Notes: generated by a model not told the origin, from the letters alone. A stretch of DNA of 64,000 nucleotides from CAYFWF01 sp964346815 (GCA_964346815.1 CAYFWF010000018.1:1-64000); one strand, 5' to 3'. Positions 24,110 through 33,166 are shown, counted from the first letter of the stretch. Numbers and translations are program-made.

Positions 24110-26245
24110 ATGAAGCTTGCAGTAAATAAACGTACAAGGATCATTCTTCTTTTTCTTTTGGGCATCGGCGTGCCCAGTCTGCTCTTGGGATATCTGGCTT
24201 ACCGTGGAGTACGGAATGATCAAGCGCTGCTCGAAAAAGACAGAATCAATGAACACCGAAAGATAGCTGAGATGATTGCGGATTTAGTCAATGAACAACT
24301 CCTAAAAGTTGAGCAGGCGTTCCAAGAATTTCTTGCAGCAGAAGGGGAACAGGATCTCTCCAGCAAAACTCTTTCGCCAGAAAGTCTAAAAAAACAATAT
24401 TCTCTCATAGAAGAAGTTTTTTCGATCCGAGGCTTCAACGAGATTCATTTTCCTTTTGCTAAGCTACTCTATCGCTTAGACGGCGGTATTCATCTGCCTG
24501 CTTTTCCTTCACCTCCCTCCCTCACCCGATTGATTCAGAGCGGACAACAATCTGAGTTTCAAAGGCAAGATTATTCACAGGCTCTCACTCTCTATAGGCA
24601 GGCACTGCAACAGACTTCTTCCCTCCAATCCAAGGGTTCAGTTTGGGGAAGAATCGCCAGAGTTCAAAAAAAGTCAAACCTGTATAAAGATGCCATAGAA
24701 ACTTATCAGATGATAGCAAAGGATTTTAGCCAGGTTCAGGTAGGAGATGGAATTCCTTTAGGGCTAGCAGCCAGGCTCGAGGTCGGATTCTTGTTCGCTG
24801 AAAACAACAATTATTTAGAATCGCTGGATACATCCATCGAGCTCTATAAGGATTTGATAAATGGTGAATGGGTGTTGGAACAGGCCCAATATGAATTTGC
24901 CGCTCTGCGTTTGCGAGAGCACATTCAAGGGATTCTCTCTCAAGAATCCCTTTCTGGAGAGAAGCCATCCTTTGAAAAAACTTTCCTCGAATTGGTCGAT
25001 GACGAAAAAATAAAGAGAGAGAGGACAGCGAAGCTTCTCCTTTTTCAAGCACATGCGGTCGAAGAGATGGATTTGGAGACTGGTCAGATTAGGGATACTT
25101 CCTCTGAAGATACGATACGGTTGACATTAGATATGGGGAGAGAGGAGTATCTTGTCAGCTTGTTGGGTGCTTCTTCGGAAAAAGAAGAGAGAGAAGAACT
25201 CGTATGGGGAATTTTATTCGATTCTGATTATTTTAAGAATCATCTGCTCCTGAATGTTTTGACGAGTCATTTTCCCTCTGATAAGACAGATTGGATTGTG
25301 CGAGACAGAAATAAAGAGACCATATTGGCTTCGGCTGAGCACCCCAGGGGATCCTTGACGCTTGAATCAGATTTCAGGGATAACTTTCCATACTGGACCT
25401 TAGAATTCTATCAACCTGACCCGCTGATATTCGAGACATTTCTTACACCACGGCGAGGTGTGTATTTCTACATGTTCATTCTGATTGCTGGCATTTTGAT
25501 ATTTGGTTTGATTTTCACCATCCGGTCCATCACTCATGAGATGGAACTGTCAAGGATGAAATCAGATTTTGTTTCTACCGTCTCTCATGAGTTCAAAAGT
25601 CCTCTAACTTCTATTCGTCAGATTGCCGAGATGCTTGAAGCAGGAAGGGTGCCATCTGAAGAGCGCCGCCAGAGATATTATGAGCTGCTTCTTGAGCAAA
25701 GCGAGAGACTTTCACTGCTGACTGAAAACGTTTTGAGTTTTGCCAAGATGGAAGAGGGGAAAAGAGAGTTCGTGTTCGAAAATCTGGACATCGGAGCTTT
25801 GCTGAAAGACATCGTTTCGACCATTCAAGAGAGGGTGCGGCATGATGGGTTCGTAATCGGGACGGAGATCGAGAAGTCTTTGCCTCCGGTTTTGGCCGAT
25901 GCTTCGGCACTCACGCAGGCCGTCAACAATCTGATCGACAATGCCGTGAAATATTCGGGGGATTCGAAAAAAGTCATGGTAAAGGCTTACCATGAGCTGC
26001 AGAATGTGGTTGTGCAGGTGAAAGACTTTGGCCACGGTATAAAAAAGGAAGAAGTCAACAAAATTTTCGACCGTTTTTATCGAGGGGGGGATGAACTGAC
26101 CAGAACGGTTAAGGGAAGCGGTCTGGGATTGACTCTGATCGAGCAGATCGTAGAGGCTCACAAAGGAAGCGTGCAGGTCGAAAGCGAACCGGGAAAAGGA
26201 AGCCAGTTTTCAATGAGACTTCCGCTCGAGCCGAATAAAGGATAA
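24110..26245 (+). CDS. Sensor histidine kinase, cassette D
   Basis: Kinase of 711 aa. TM1 is at about 10-28. The extracytoplasmic domain has TPR-like pairs at about 145-235 (ALTLYRQALQQ, IETYQMIAKDF) and DGIPLGLAARLEVGFL. FPYWTLEFYQPDP lies ahead of TM2 (about 447-470). The H-box is SHEFKSPLTSIR, with Ser replacing the usual Thr; the phospho-acceptor is at about H493. The ATP-binding boxes LIDNAVKYSG, DFGHGI and GSGLGLTLI are intact, although the G1 box has His where the paralogs have Gly, Ala or Val-Gly. There is no clear Shine-Dalgarno before the ATG. The regulator follows after 5 bp. Confidence 0.95.
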   Translation: MKLAVNKRTRIILLFLLGIGVPSLLLGYLAYRGVRNDQALLEKDRINEHRKIAEMIADLVNEQLLKVEQAFQEFLAAEGEQDLSSKTLSPESLKKQYSLIEEVFSIRGFNEIHFPFAKLLYRLDGGIHLPAFPSPPSLTRLIQSGQQSEFQRQDYSQALTLYRQALQQTSSLQSKGSVWGRIARVQKKSNLYKDAIETYQMIAKDFSQVQVGDGIPLGLAARLEVGFLFAENNNYLESLDTSIELYKDLINGEWVLEQAQYEFAALRLREHIQGILSQESLSGEKPSFEKTFLELVDDEKIKRERTAKLLLFQAHAVEEMDLETGQIRDTSSEDTIRLTLDMGREEYLVSLLGASSEKEEREELVWGILFDSDYFKNHLLLNVLTSHFPSDKTDWIVRDRNKETILASAEHPRGSLTLESDFRDNFPYWTLEFYQPDPLIFETFLTPRRGVYFYMFILIAGILIFGLIFTIRSITHEMELSRMKSDFVSTVSHEFKSPLTSIRQIAEMLEAGRVPSEERRQRYYELLLEQSERLSLLTENVLSFAKMEEGKREFVFENLDIGALLKDIVSTIQERVRHDGFVIGTEIEKSLPPVLADASALTQAVNNLIDNAVKYSGDSKKVMVKAYHELQNVVVQVKDFGHGIKKEEVNKIFDRFYRGGDELTRTVKGSGLGLTLIEQIVEAHKGSVQVESEPGKGSQFSMRLPLEPNKG

Positions 26246-26250
26246 AAAAT

Positions 26251-26931
26251 ATGGCGAAAATATTGGTCATCGAAGATGAAGAAGCGATCCTGATGGCTCT
26301 GGAGGACAATCTCAGGCTGGAAGGTTATGACACAGAAAGCGCCACAGAAGGTGATAAGGGATATTCCATGGCCAAGGAGAGCAACTTCGATCTTATCATC
26401 CTGGACATCATGCTTCCCCGAATGGATGGATTCGAGGTATGCAAACGATTGCGGCATGATGGAATCCAGATACCCATATTGATGCTGACAGCAAAGAGCC
26501 AAGAGGTTGATAAAGTCTTAGGATTGGAACTTGGAGCTGATGATTATGTCACAAAACCCTTCAGCCCTAGGGAGCTTCTTGCCAGGGTGAAGGCTCTCTT
26601 GAGGAGATCGAAACAGGTTCAGCAGGGAGTCGATCGATATGCCTTCGGCGATGTCGAGGTGGATTTTCGAAAGTATGAGGTGAAAAAGGGCGGCCGGCCG
26701 ATCTATTTAACGGCTCTCGAATTTTCTCTCCTTCACTTTCTGGTTCAAAACAAGGGTCAGGTAGTGAGTCGGGAAACCATCCTGGACGAAGTATGGGGAA
26801 AGGATGTCTACATCCAGCCCCGGACTGTTGATAAACACATTGCGGAACTGAGAAAAAAAATCGAGGATGATCTTTCTTGTCCTGAACATATCATCGGAAT
26901 CAGAGGCGTAGGGTATAAATTTATTGGTTAA
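26251..26931 (+). CDS. OmpR-family response regulator, cassette D
   Basis: Receiver domain with IEDEE, phospho-acceptor D52 (LIILDIMLPRMDG) and Lys in DDYVTKPFSP, then a winged helix with recognition helix QPRTVDKHIAELR. The helix differs from A, B and C, in line with the different box sequence at 23910 and 26941. Same operon as the kinase. Confidence 0.96.
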   Translation: MAKILVIEDEEAILMALEDNLRLEGYDTESATEGDKGYSMAKESNFDLIILDIMLPRMDGFEVCKRLRHDGIQIPILMLTAKSQEVDKVLGLELGADDYVTKPFSPRELLARVKALLRRSKQVQQGVDRYAFGDVEVDFRKYEVKKGGRPIYLTALEFSLLHFLVQNKGQVVSRETILDEVWGKDVYIQPRTVDKHIAELRKKIEDDLSCPEHIIGIRGVGYKFIG

Positions 26932-26940
26932 GAAATCATC

Positions 26941-26964
26941 TCACAAACTTCGCAGAATCGTTAC
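26941..26964 (+). promoter_or_regulatory. ACAA-type box before propeller gene D
   Basis: TCACAAACTTC followed by GCAGAATCGTTAC matches the box before kinase D (23910-23933) at 20 of 24 positions, with half-sites at 26943 and 26954, 11 bp apart. The propeller gene starts at 27040. The shared box argues that regulator D controls both its own operon and the propeller gene. Confidence 0.5.
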
Positions 26965-27039
26965 GCATCCTTCATTCATCTCAAAGGGGAAAGGTGTAAA
27001 TTTCCTTTTGATGATGAAAATAATGAAGGAGGAAACATC

Positions 27040-29172
27040 ATGAGATCCAAACGATTTATTTTAGCATTTTTCGGTTTGGCACTGGTTTTTGTTTTTGTGT
27101 TGACCGGGACTGCTCGGCAGAGTGCTGAGCAGCATTACCAGTCAGGAGTCTATGCTGAGGAAGTCGAAGGTAATTTACAGAAAGCGATCGATATTTACCA
27201 AAAGATTTTAGAGGAATCTCCTAAAAATCAAGAAATTGCTGCCAAAGCTCAACTGCACATAGGGTTGTGTTATGAAAAATTGGGTTTGAGCGAAGCCCAG
27301 AAGGCTTTTCAGAAAGTGATCGACAATTATCCCTCTCAAACTGAGGCGGTGAAAACTGCAATAGAAAAACTTTCCATTCTTATAAAGGCAAAATCAATCG
27401 TCGTAAAAGGGGATCAGGACTTTGAAATCCGGCCTGTATGGGAAGAACCCAAGTGGGATATTCTGGGAGCGCCTTCTCCAGACGGCAGGTATCTATCTTT
27501 TGTAGACTGGACTACCGGAGATCTGGCTTATAGAGAAATAGCAACCGGAAGAATGTTTCGTTTAACGGACAAAGCACGTCAGGAAGAAAGCCAGGAATGT
27601 GCCTACGAGTCAAAATGGTCGCCGGATTCTAAACAGATTGCCTACTGCTGGGAGAATGACCAAGAGGAATATGTGGACCTTCGTGTCATAGAAATCGGCG
27701 ATAATGAGCCTCGCATCCTTCACCGGGTCGGGTATCATGATGGCTGGGTGGAACCTGGTGACTGGACTCCCGACGGAGCACGCCTTCTCATGCGGCTTTT
27801 TGAAGGAAAGTTCAAGTTTGGGCTTGTCTCTATTACAGATGGTTCTTTACAAATCATCAAAGAGATCAGCGATTTGGATCGATATAATCAGCCAGGATTG
27901 AGCTTGATATCTCCTGATGGGCGATATATCGCTTATGATTTTCAACAAAAGGCAGATACTCCGAATCACGATGTCTTTTTGCTCTCCATGGATGGAACCA
28001 GCCAAATTCCGTTGGCGCCGCATCCCTCCCATGATTTCCTACTCGGATGGGCACCGGATGGAAACAGGATTATCTTTGCCAGCGACCGGACAGGAACAAT
28101 GGATCTCTGGATAATCGACATAGAGGCTGGAAAGCAAAAAGGGGATCCTGTTTTATTGCGGAGGAATATTGGTTCTATCAATCCTCTAGGATTGACTCGA
28201 GATGGCTCTTTTTATTTTAATACTGGCAAAAGCACAGTCCCTTTTGATATTTACACTGCTGCAGTTGATTCTAGGACAGGTGAGATTTTAAGTCCGCCAG
28301 AAAAGTTGCCTCTGACCTATGAAGGGAACAATAGCTCTCCCGCCTGGTCGCCCGACGGAAAACATATCGCTTATGTTTCTAGATTAGACTCATTGAGCCG
28401 AGGCACTCTCTGCATCTATTCTTTCGAAAGCGGTAAGATCCGTGTGATTCCTTATGATTATACAGTGGGCATGCCGCGATGGTCCCCGGACGGTGCGAGT
28501 ATTCTTGTCAAGGTTTCGGGCAAAGGAATACATCAGGTCGATGTACAAAGCGGGGATATCAGCCCGTTGATTGAAGAGGAAGAGGGACATCCTGTCTTTT
28601 CTCCCAGCATTTCTCCAGATAAGAATTCTCTGTTCTATCTCCAGTTTGATCGAGAGAATAAAGTCATTCATGTTATGGCTCGTGATCTGAAGACAGGAAA
28701 AGAAAGAGAGATCTCCAGCATTCCTTTTTATCCGCACAGCATGGTTCTCTCTTCCGAGGGTCGTCAGTTGGCTCTGCTGTGCTCTGAAAATCCCTACGAG
28801 AACAAAGAAAAAAAACATATGCTGAAAATCATCCCTGTGGACGGAGGAGAAATGAAAGAAATGCACAGTTTTATCCAAGAAGGAAGCTGGGGGCTGGTCG
28901 ATGTGGCCTGGTCTCCTGATGGACAGTATGTCTTTTTCTCTAAACTTTCATCAGTGCAGTCTGAAGAGCGGAAGCTCGATTGGGAGCTGTGGAAAGTTTC
29001 TGTACAAAGCGGCCGAGCCGAAAAACTGGAGCTGATGATGCACAGATTTCGCTTTCTTTCTGTTCATCCTGATGGGCGAAAGATCGCTTGGGCCTCACAT
29101 TCTCTGGGAATAAAATCTGCTCCAGAAGTCTGGATCTTGGAAAATTTTCTGCCGTCGGCGGACAAACAGTAA
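27040..29172 (+). CDS. Exported TPR/TolB-like beta-propeller protein, cassette D
   Basis: Protein of 710 aa with AAGGAGG before the ATG. The signal peptide is at about residues 5-25. TPR-like helices span about 27-115 (AAKAQLHIGLCYEKLGLSEA, then AFQKVIDNYP). A long run of propeller blades follows, with SPDGRY, APDGNRIIFASDRTG and SPDGKHIAYVS. The C-terminus EVWILENFLPSADKQ keeps the family tail with Ile and Leu changes. It is 108 bp after its regulator. It belongs to the same duplicated family as the proteins at 2685, 9441 and 18939. Confidence 0.9.
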   Translation: MRSKRFILAFFGLALVFVFVLTGTARQSAEQHYQSGVYAEEVEGNLQKAIDIYQKILEESPKNQEIAAKAQLHIGLCYEKLGLSEAQKAFQKVIDNYPSQTEAVKTAIEKLSILIKAKSIVVKGDQDFEIRPVWEEPKWDILGAPSPDGRYLSFVDWTTGDLAYREIATGRMFRLTDKARQEESQECAYESKWSPDSKQIAYCWENDQEEYVDLRVIEIGDNEPRILHRVGYHDGWVEPGDWTPDGARLLMRLFEGKFKFGLVSITDGSLQIIKEISDLDRYNQPGLSLISPDGRYIAYDFQQKADTPNHDVFLLSMDGTSQIPLAPHPSHDFLLGWAPDGNRIIFASDRTGTMDLWIIDIEAGKQKGDPVLLRRNIGSINPLGLTRDGSFYFNTGKSTVPFDIYTAAVDSRTGEILSPPEKLPLTYEGNNSSPAWSPDGKHIAYVSRLDSLSRGTLCIYSFESGKIRVIPYDYTVGMPRWSPDGASILVKVSGKGIHQVDVQSGDISPLIEEEEGHPVFSPSISPDKNSLFYLQFDRENKVIHVMARDLKTGKEREISSIPFYPHSMVLSSEGRQLALLCSENPYENKEKKHMLKIIPVDGGEMKEMHSFIQEGSWGLVDVAWSPDGQYVFFSKLSSVQSEERKLDWELWKVSVQSGRAEKLELMMHRFRFLSVHPDGRKIAWASHSLGIKSAPEVWILENFLPSADKQ

Positions 29173-29180
29173 AAAATAAT

Positions 29181-29458
29181 CCTCGAGGGTTTTTCGCAAG
29201 CCCTGGTCGATAATCGAAGCATGGGACTATGTCGAAGCGGTTCTTAGCTCGCCCTCTTTGGGAATCCTGACAGCAGGCGAAAGACACACCGATGTAGCTG
29301 CAGAAGTTATCAAAAGCATGCCGTCTTTGAGTGGGAACCTACTGTATGATGCCCAGACAGCGATTTTGATGCGAGAGCATGGCATTAAAAATATATACAC
29401 CAGAGACACTGATTTCCATCGGTTCCGTTTTCTTGAGCCGATCGATCCCTTCGCTTAA
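29181..29458 (+). pseudogene. N-terminally truncated PIN-domain (VapC) toxin gene
   Basis: The frame is open from just after the propeller stop and reads VFRKPWSIIEAWDYVEAVL, then SPSLGILTAGERH and LYDAQTAILMREHGIKNIY, TRDTDFHRF. This is the C-terminal two thirds of a VapC-type PIN domain with the late acidic residues (D in LYDAQ and TRDTDF). The N-terminus with the first catalytic Asp is missing and no start with a ribosome site is present. It abuts the end of cassette D. Confidence 0.75.
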
Positions 29459-29477
29459 ACCATCTTATTGCAGGTAG

Positions 29478-29591
29478 ATGGAAGAAAACGATCAAGAAAA
29501 AATTCCGATCGATGAGGTGCTGGAAATTCATGCCTTTGATCTAAAAGATCTAAATCCTTTTTTGAATATTGCATTTTTTTTCCCGAATTGA
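29478..29591 (+). pseudogene. Truncated Smr-domain gene
   Basis: From an ATG at 29478 the 37 codons read MEENDQEKIPIDEVLEIHAF, then DLKDLNPFL and an unrelated Phe-rich end. KIPIDEVLEIHAF aligns with KIPIDGVLDLHAF of the Smr protein at 23614, but the HGKGTG and GGWG motifs are gone. The nucleotide sequences are diverged, so it is an old copy or paralog. The remaining space to 29685 shows no gene. Confidence 0.7.
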
Positions 29592-29685
29592 TATTCTTTT
29601 TACCGAATAAAAAGGGCTGATTCTTGTACGACTCATATATATGAAATCTGAAATTTTCATTTACTACTGATAAAGGTAGAAGAAG

Positions 29686-32600
29686 GTGGAAGCTGAAACC
29701 AAAAAATGTCCTCAGTGCGGTCACGACAATCCTGCCGATGTGATCTACTGCATGGAATGCGAAACAAGGATCGCCCCTAGACCGCCCGTCCCAGAACCTC
29801 CCAAAGAGATCAGTGAAGAGCCGTCTGACGCCACCGAATATACGGAAGATGCCTCCCATGTAATGAAAGCCGGAAGCACGTTCGCCGGCCAATATCTGAT
29901 TATCGAATACCTGGGAGAAGGAGCAAGAGGCCAGGTCTACAAGGCGCTCGATAAAAAAGCCAATGAGGAAGTTGCCTTGAAAGTGCTCAAGCCGGAAATC
30001 GCACCGGACGATAAATCCTTCAGACGGTACCGGAAAGAATTCAAATCTGCCCGCAAGGTATCCCACAAGAATGTCTGCAAGTTATATCACCTGGGAACCA
30101 GTAAAGGAACGCGTTACATAACCCTGGAATACGTCTCAGGAGAAGATCTAAAGAGCTCGATGAAAAGGCTCGGTCAATTCACCGTGGGTAAAGCGATCTT
30201 CACTGCCAAGCAGATCTGCGAGGGTCTTGCAGAAGGACATCGATTGGGTGTTATCCACCGGAATTTAAAGCCGCAGAACATCATGATCGATCAATTCGGG
30301 AATGTTCGAATCATGGACTTTGGGACAATCCCTTCTCTCAAGACAGAGAAGGAGACAACCGCGGGAGCAATTTACAATGCGCCTGAATATATGTCCCCGG
30401 AACAGATTGAAGGGCAGGAGGCCGGCAAACGTTCGGATATTTATTCGTTGGGCCTTATCCTTTGTGAGATGCTGACAAATAGGCTTCCTCCTCGAGAAGA
30501 AATCCAGAGAAGTCTTTCTGAAGAACCGCAAGTCCCTGGAGCCCTCAGCCAATTGATTCTCAAATGCTTGGACAAGGACAAGGGAAAAAGATTCCAGAGC
30601 ACATACGCCTTGTTTTCCGAGCTGACTAAAATCGAAACCGGGGTTTCTCCAATCGGAGAGGAGGCGCCGGAGGGAGAACCTGCACCTCCAAAAAAGACAG
30701 CCAAATTCAACCTCCAGAAAATACTCATTCCGGGAGGGATCGTAGCTGCTGCTGTCATTATGGCACTCCTCGTCTGGCAGCTTTTTCTGGTTGAGCGAAC
30801 CGGCTCTTTGTCTGGAGGCAAACCGCTGATTGCTGTCATGTATTTCGAGAACCGCACTGGCGACGAGAATCTCGACTTTTGGCGAGAGATGATTGCAGAG
30901 GCCCTGATAGCCGATCTCAAGCAGTCGAAGTATATCGAAGTGATGAGCAGCGAGAAATTGTTTCAGATTCTCAACGCCATGAATCGGCTCGGAACTGCAG
31001 CCCATTCTTTGGATCTTTTAAAACTGGTGGCTGCCAGGGGAGAAGCGTCTCATGTCATCTCAGGAAATTTTGCCAAAGAAGGAGATACCTTCCGCATCCA
31101 GGTGAACCTTATGAAGGCACAGCAAGAAAAGCCCTTTGCCACAGAATCTGAACAAGGAAAGGGAGAAGAGAGCATTTTTGCCATGGTGGATGGGTTGACA
31201 AAAAAAATCAAAAGAAACTTCAAACTCAAGGCAGAGGAGCGAGCCGATGATTTGGATAAGGATGTCACTGAGATTACCACCAGCTCCCTTGATGTTTTCA
31301 AATTCTACATCGATGGCCGAAAACATCATCTCATGGGGGAATTCCGCCAGAGTATCGCCATGATGGAGGAAGCTGTATCCATCGATCCAGAATTTGCACT
31401 GGCTCATCGATCTATGTCCCTGAGTTATGGCAATCTCGGGTTATCTTCAGAGAAAGAGGCATGCTTCCAAAAAGTCCTCGAATTGAGGCATCGGCTCTCC
31501 GAAAAAGAGTATTATCTCACCCAAGGAGAGTATTACAGGGAGTCTGAAGAAACCTATGAAGAAGCGATCGAAGCCTATACAAGATTACTCGAGATTTACC
31601 CTGACCATCCGAACGGGAACCTTTATCTCGGCACAATCTTCAAGAACATCGAAGAGCTCGACAGGGCCCTCATCTGTTTTGAACAACATAAAAAAAATCA
31701 TGCAGATTACATCCCTGTCTATTTCTCGATTGCTGACGTCTACATGTTAAAAGGACAATATGAAGAGGCTGAAGAAATCCTCAGGTATTGTATGGATGCT
31801 TTTTCTGATCACAGGTCCATCCATCACTTTCTCGCCTTCAATTATATCTGTCAAGGACTTCCTGTTTTTGCTCAAAACGAACTGGATGAAGCTTTCAAGT
31901 TGGGTTCAAAGGATCCTCATACCCTGTACATTCGAGGAGTCTATGACATTTTGACAGGAGCCTTTGGCGAAGCAGAAGAAGAATACAGAAAGCTACTCGA
32001 AGAGGAAGAGCCAACAGGACAGTATCTCGGTTTCCACGGTTTGGCGAATTTGGCTCAGATCAAAGGCCGAAACAGAGAGTCGAGAGAATATCTCAGAAAG
32101 ATCATCGATGTTTCGCAGAACCCGGGTGCCGAATGGATGGAATCCCAGGCCCGTTCCATCTTGGCCTTTCGTCTAATAAATGCAGGACGCCCACAGGAGG
32201 CTTTGAGGGAATGCAACAGAGCGGGGGACCTTGGAGTTCGAGCCAAAAGACTGGATCTCCAGAGACTGGCTCTGCACTACAAAGGATTGGCCTACTTGAG
32301 AAGCAATTCCCGGACAAGAGCGCAGCGAACAGCAGAGGAACTCAAAGCCTTGATCGAGAAGGGAAGCCATCAAAATGAGATGAGACGTTACTGCCATCTT
32401 GTGGGAATGATAGAATTGGAGAGAAAAAATTACACTCAAGCTATCGAGCATCTCGAAACAGCCTTGTCTCTCCTTCCTTTCCAGTCCTCGCTGTGGGCCG
32501 AGGGCCATTTGATGAATAACCAAGCTCTGTACATCGATGCTTTGGCTTTGGGCTATTACCGGGCGGGGAATTTAGACCAGGCCCAGGAGATGTATGATCG

Positions 32601-32814
32601 AATCTCTCGACTCACAACAGGAAGACTCTACTTCGAGGATGTTTATGCCAGGAGTTTTTACACGCTCGGAAGAATCTTCCAGAGAATGGGAGAAAGTGAA
32701 AGAGCCGAAGAAAATTACAATAAATTTCTTGCCCTCTGGTTCGACGCGGATTCCGGGATTCCTGAAGTGAATGATGCCAAAAGACGGCTGCTGAATTTCA
32801 ACAGAACGCCTTGA
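29686..32814 (+). CDS. Zinc-ribbon Ser/Thr kinase-like protein with TolB-like domain and TPR repeats (HRN variant)
   Basis: Protein of 1042 aa starting with GTG at 29686; the first in-frame ATG would cut the zinc ribbon (C8, C11, C22, C25). The kinase-like domain is at about 65-320: glycine loop LGEGARGQVY, Lys99 in EEVALKVL, DFG at 211-213 and YMSPEQ. The catalytic loop reads HRNLKPQN, with N193 where active kinases have Asp, so phosphotransfer is doubtful. A membrane helix lies at about 346-369. Then come a TolB/FlgO-like alpha/beta domain (IAVMYFENRTGDENLDFW) and about ten TPR units to the C-terminus. It looks like a membrane scaffold or signal protein. It shares the TPR theme of the upstream cassettes but has its own promoter region. 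Confidence 0.9.
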   Translation: MEAETKKCPQCGHDNPADVIYCMECETRIAPRPPVPEPPKEISEEPSDATEYTEDASHVMKAGSTFAGQYLIIEYLGEGARGQVYKALDKKANEEVALKVLKPEIAPDDKSFRRYRKEFKSARKVSHKNVCKLYHLGTSKGTRYITLEYVSGEDLKSSMKRLGQFTVGKAIFTAKQICEGLAEGHRLGVIHRNLKPQNIMIDQFGNVRIMDFGTIPSLKTEKETTAGAIYNAPEYMSPEQIEGQEAGKRSDIYSLGLILCEMLTNRLPPREEIQRSLSEEPQVPGALSQLILKCLDKDKGKRFQSTYALFSELTKIETGVSPIGEEAPEGEPAPPKKTAKFNLQKILIPGGIVAAAVIMALLVWQLFLVERTGSLSGGKPLIAVMYFENRTGDENLDFWREMIAEALIADLKQSKYIEVMSSEKLFQILNAMNRLGTAAHSLDLLKLVAARGEASHVISGNFAKEGDTFRIQVNLMKAQQEKPFATESEQGKGEESIFAMVDGLTKKIKRNFKLKAEERADDLDKDVTEITTSSLDVFKFYIDGRKHHLMGEFRQSIAMMEEAVSIDPEFALAHRSMSLSYGNLGLSSEKEACFQKVLELRHRLSEKEYYLTQGEYYRESEETYEEAIEAYTRLLEIYPDHPNGNLYLGTIFKNIEELDRALICFEQHKKNHADYIPVYFSIADVYMLKGQYEEAEEILRYCMDAFSDHRSIHHFLAFNYICQGLPVFAQNELDEAFKLGSKDPHTLYIRGVYDILTGAFGEAEEEYRKLLEEEEPTGQYLGFHGLANLAQIKGRNRESREYLRKIIDVSQNPGAEWMESQARSILAFRLINAGRPQEALRECNRAGDLGVRAKRLDLQRLALHYKGLAYLRSNSRTRAQRTAEELKALIEKGSHQNEMRRYCHLVGMIELERKNYTQAIEHLETALSLLPFQSSLWAEGHLMNNQALYIDALALGYYRAGNLDQAQEMYDRISRLTTGRLYFEDVYARSFYTLGRIFQRMGESERAEENYNKFLALWFDADSGIPEVNDAKRRLLNFNRTP

Positions 32815-32872
32815 AACCATTTACATAGAACAGGATTGTATTGAATTTTAAGAAAACGTGAGGAGGGACGCC

Positions 32873-33166
32873 ATGTATGCCCGCGTAACTATAGCCCTGG
32901 TCGATGTCGAGAGGATCGAGCAATTTCAGAAGATTTATGAGAACAGCGTGGTTCCAGCAGCCAAAAAACAGAAAGGATTTCGGGGCATAAGCCTGATGTT
33001 CAATCCGAAAACGGGTGAAGGCATGTCCATATCTTATTGGGATACAGAAGAGCATGCCCTTGCCAACGAGAAGAGCCTCTACTACCAGCAGCAGGTGGCC
33101 AAGTTCATTCCCTTTTTTAAAAGAGATCCCAGGCGCGAAGGTTATGAGATCCTGGTCAAGGTTTGA
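32873..33166 (+). CDS. Small dimeric alpha-beta barrel protein (ABM-like), copy 1
   Basis: Protein of 97 aa; GAGGAGG lies before the ATG at 32873. The pattern (YARVTIALVD, helix ERIEQFQKIYENSVVPAAKK, QKGFRGISLMFN, GMSISYWDTEEHALANEKS, EILVKV) fits the ferredoxin-like fold of antibiotic-biosynthesis-monooxygenase or EthD-like proteins, which often oxidise small phenolics or act as stress proteins. No specific substrate can be assigned. A paralog follows at 33375. Confidence 0.75.
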   Translation: MYARVTIALVDVERIEQFQKIYENSVVPAAKKQKGFRGISLMFNPKTGEGMSISYWDTEEHALANEKSLYYQQQVAKFIPFFKRDPRREGYEILVKV

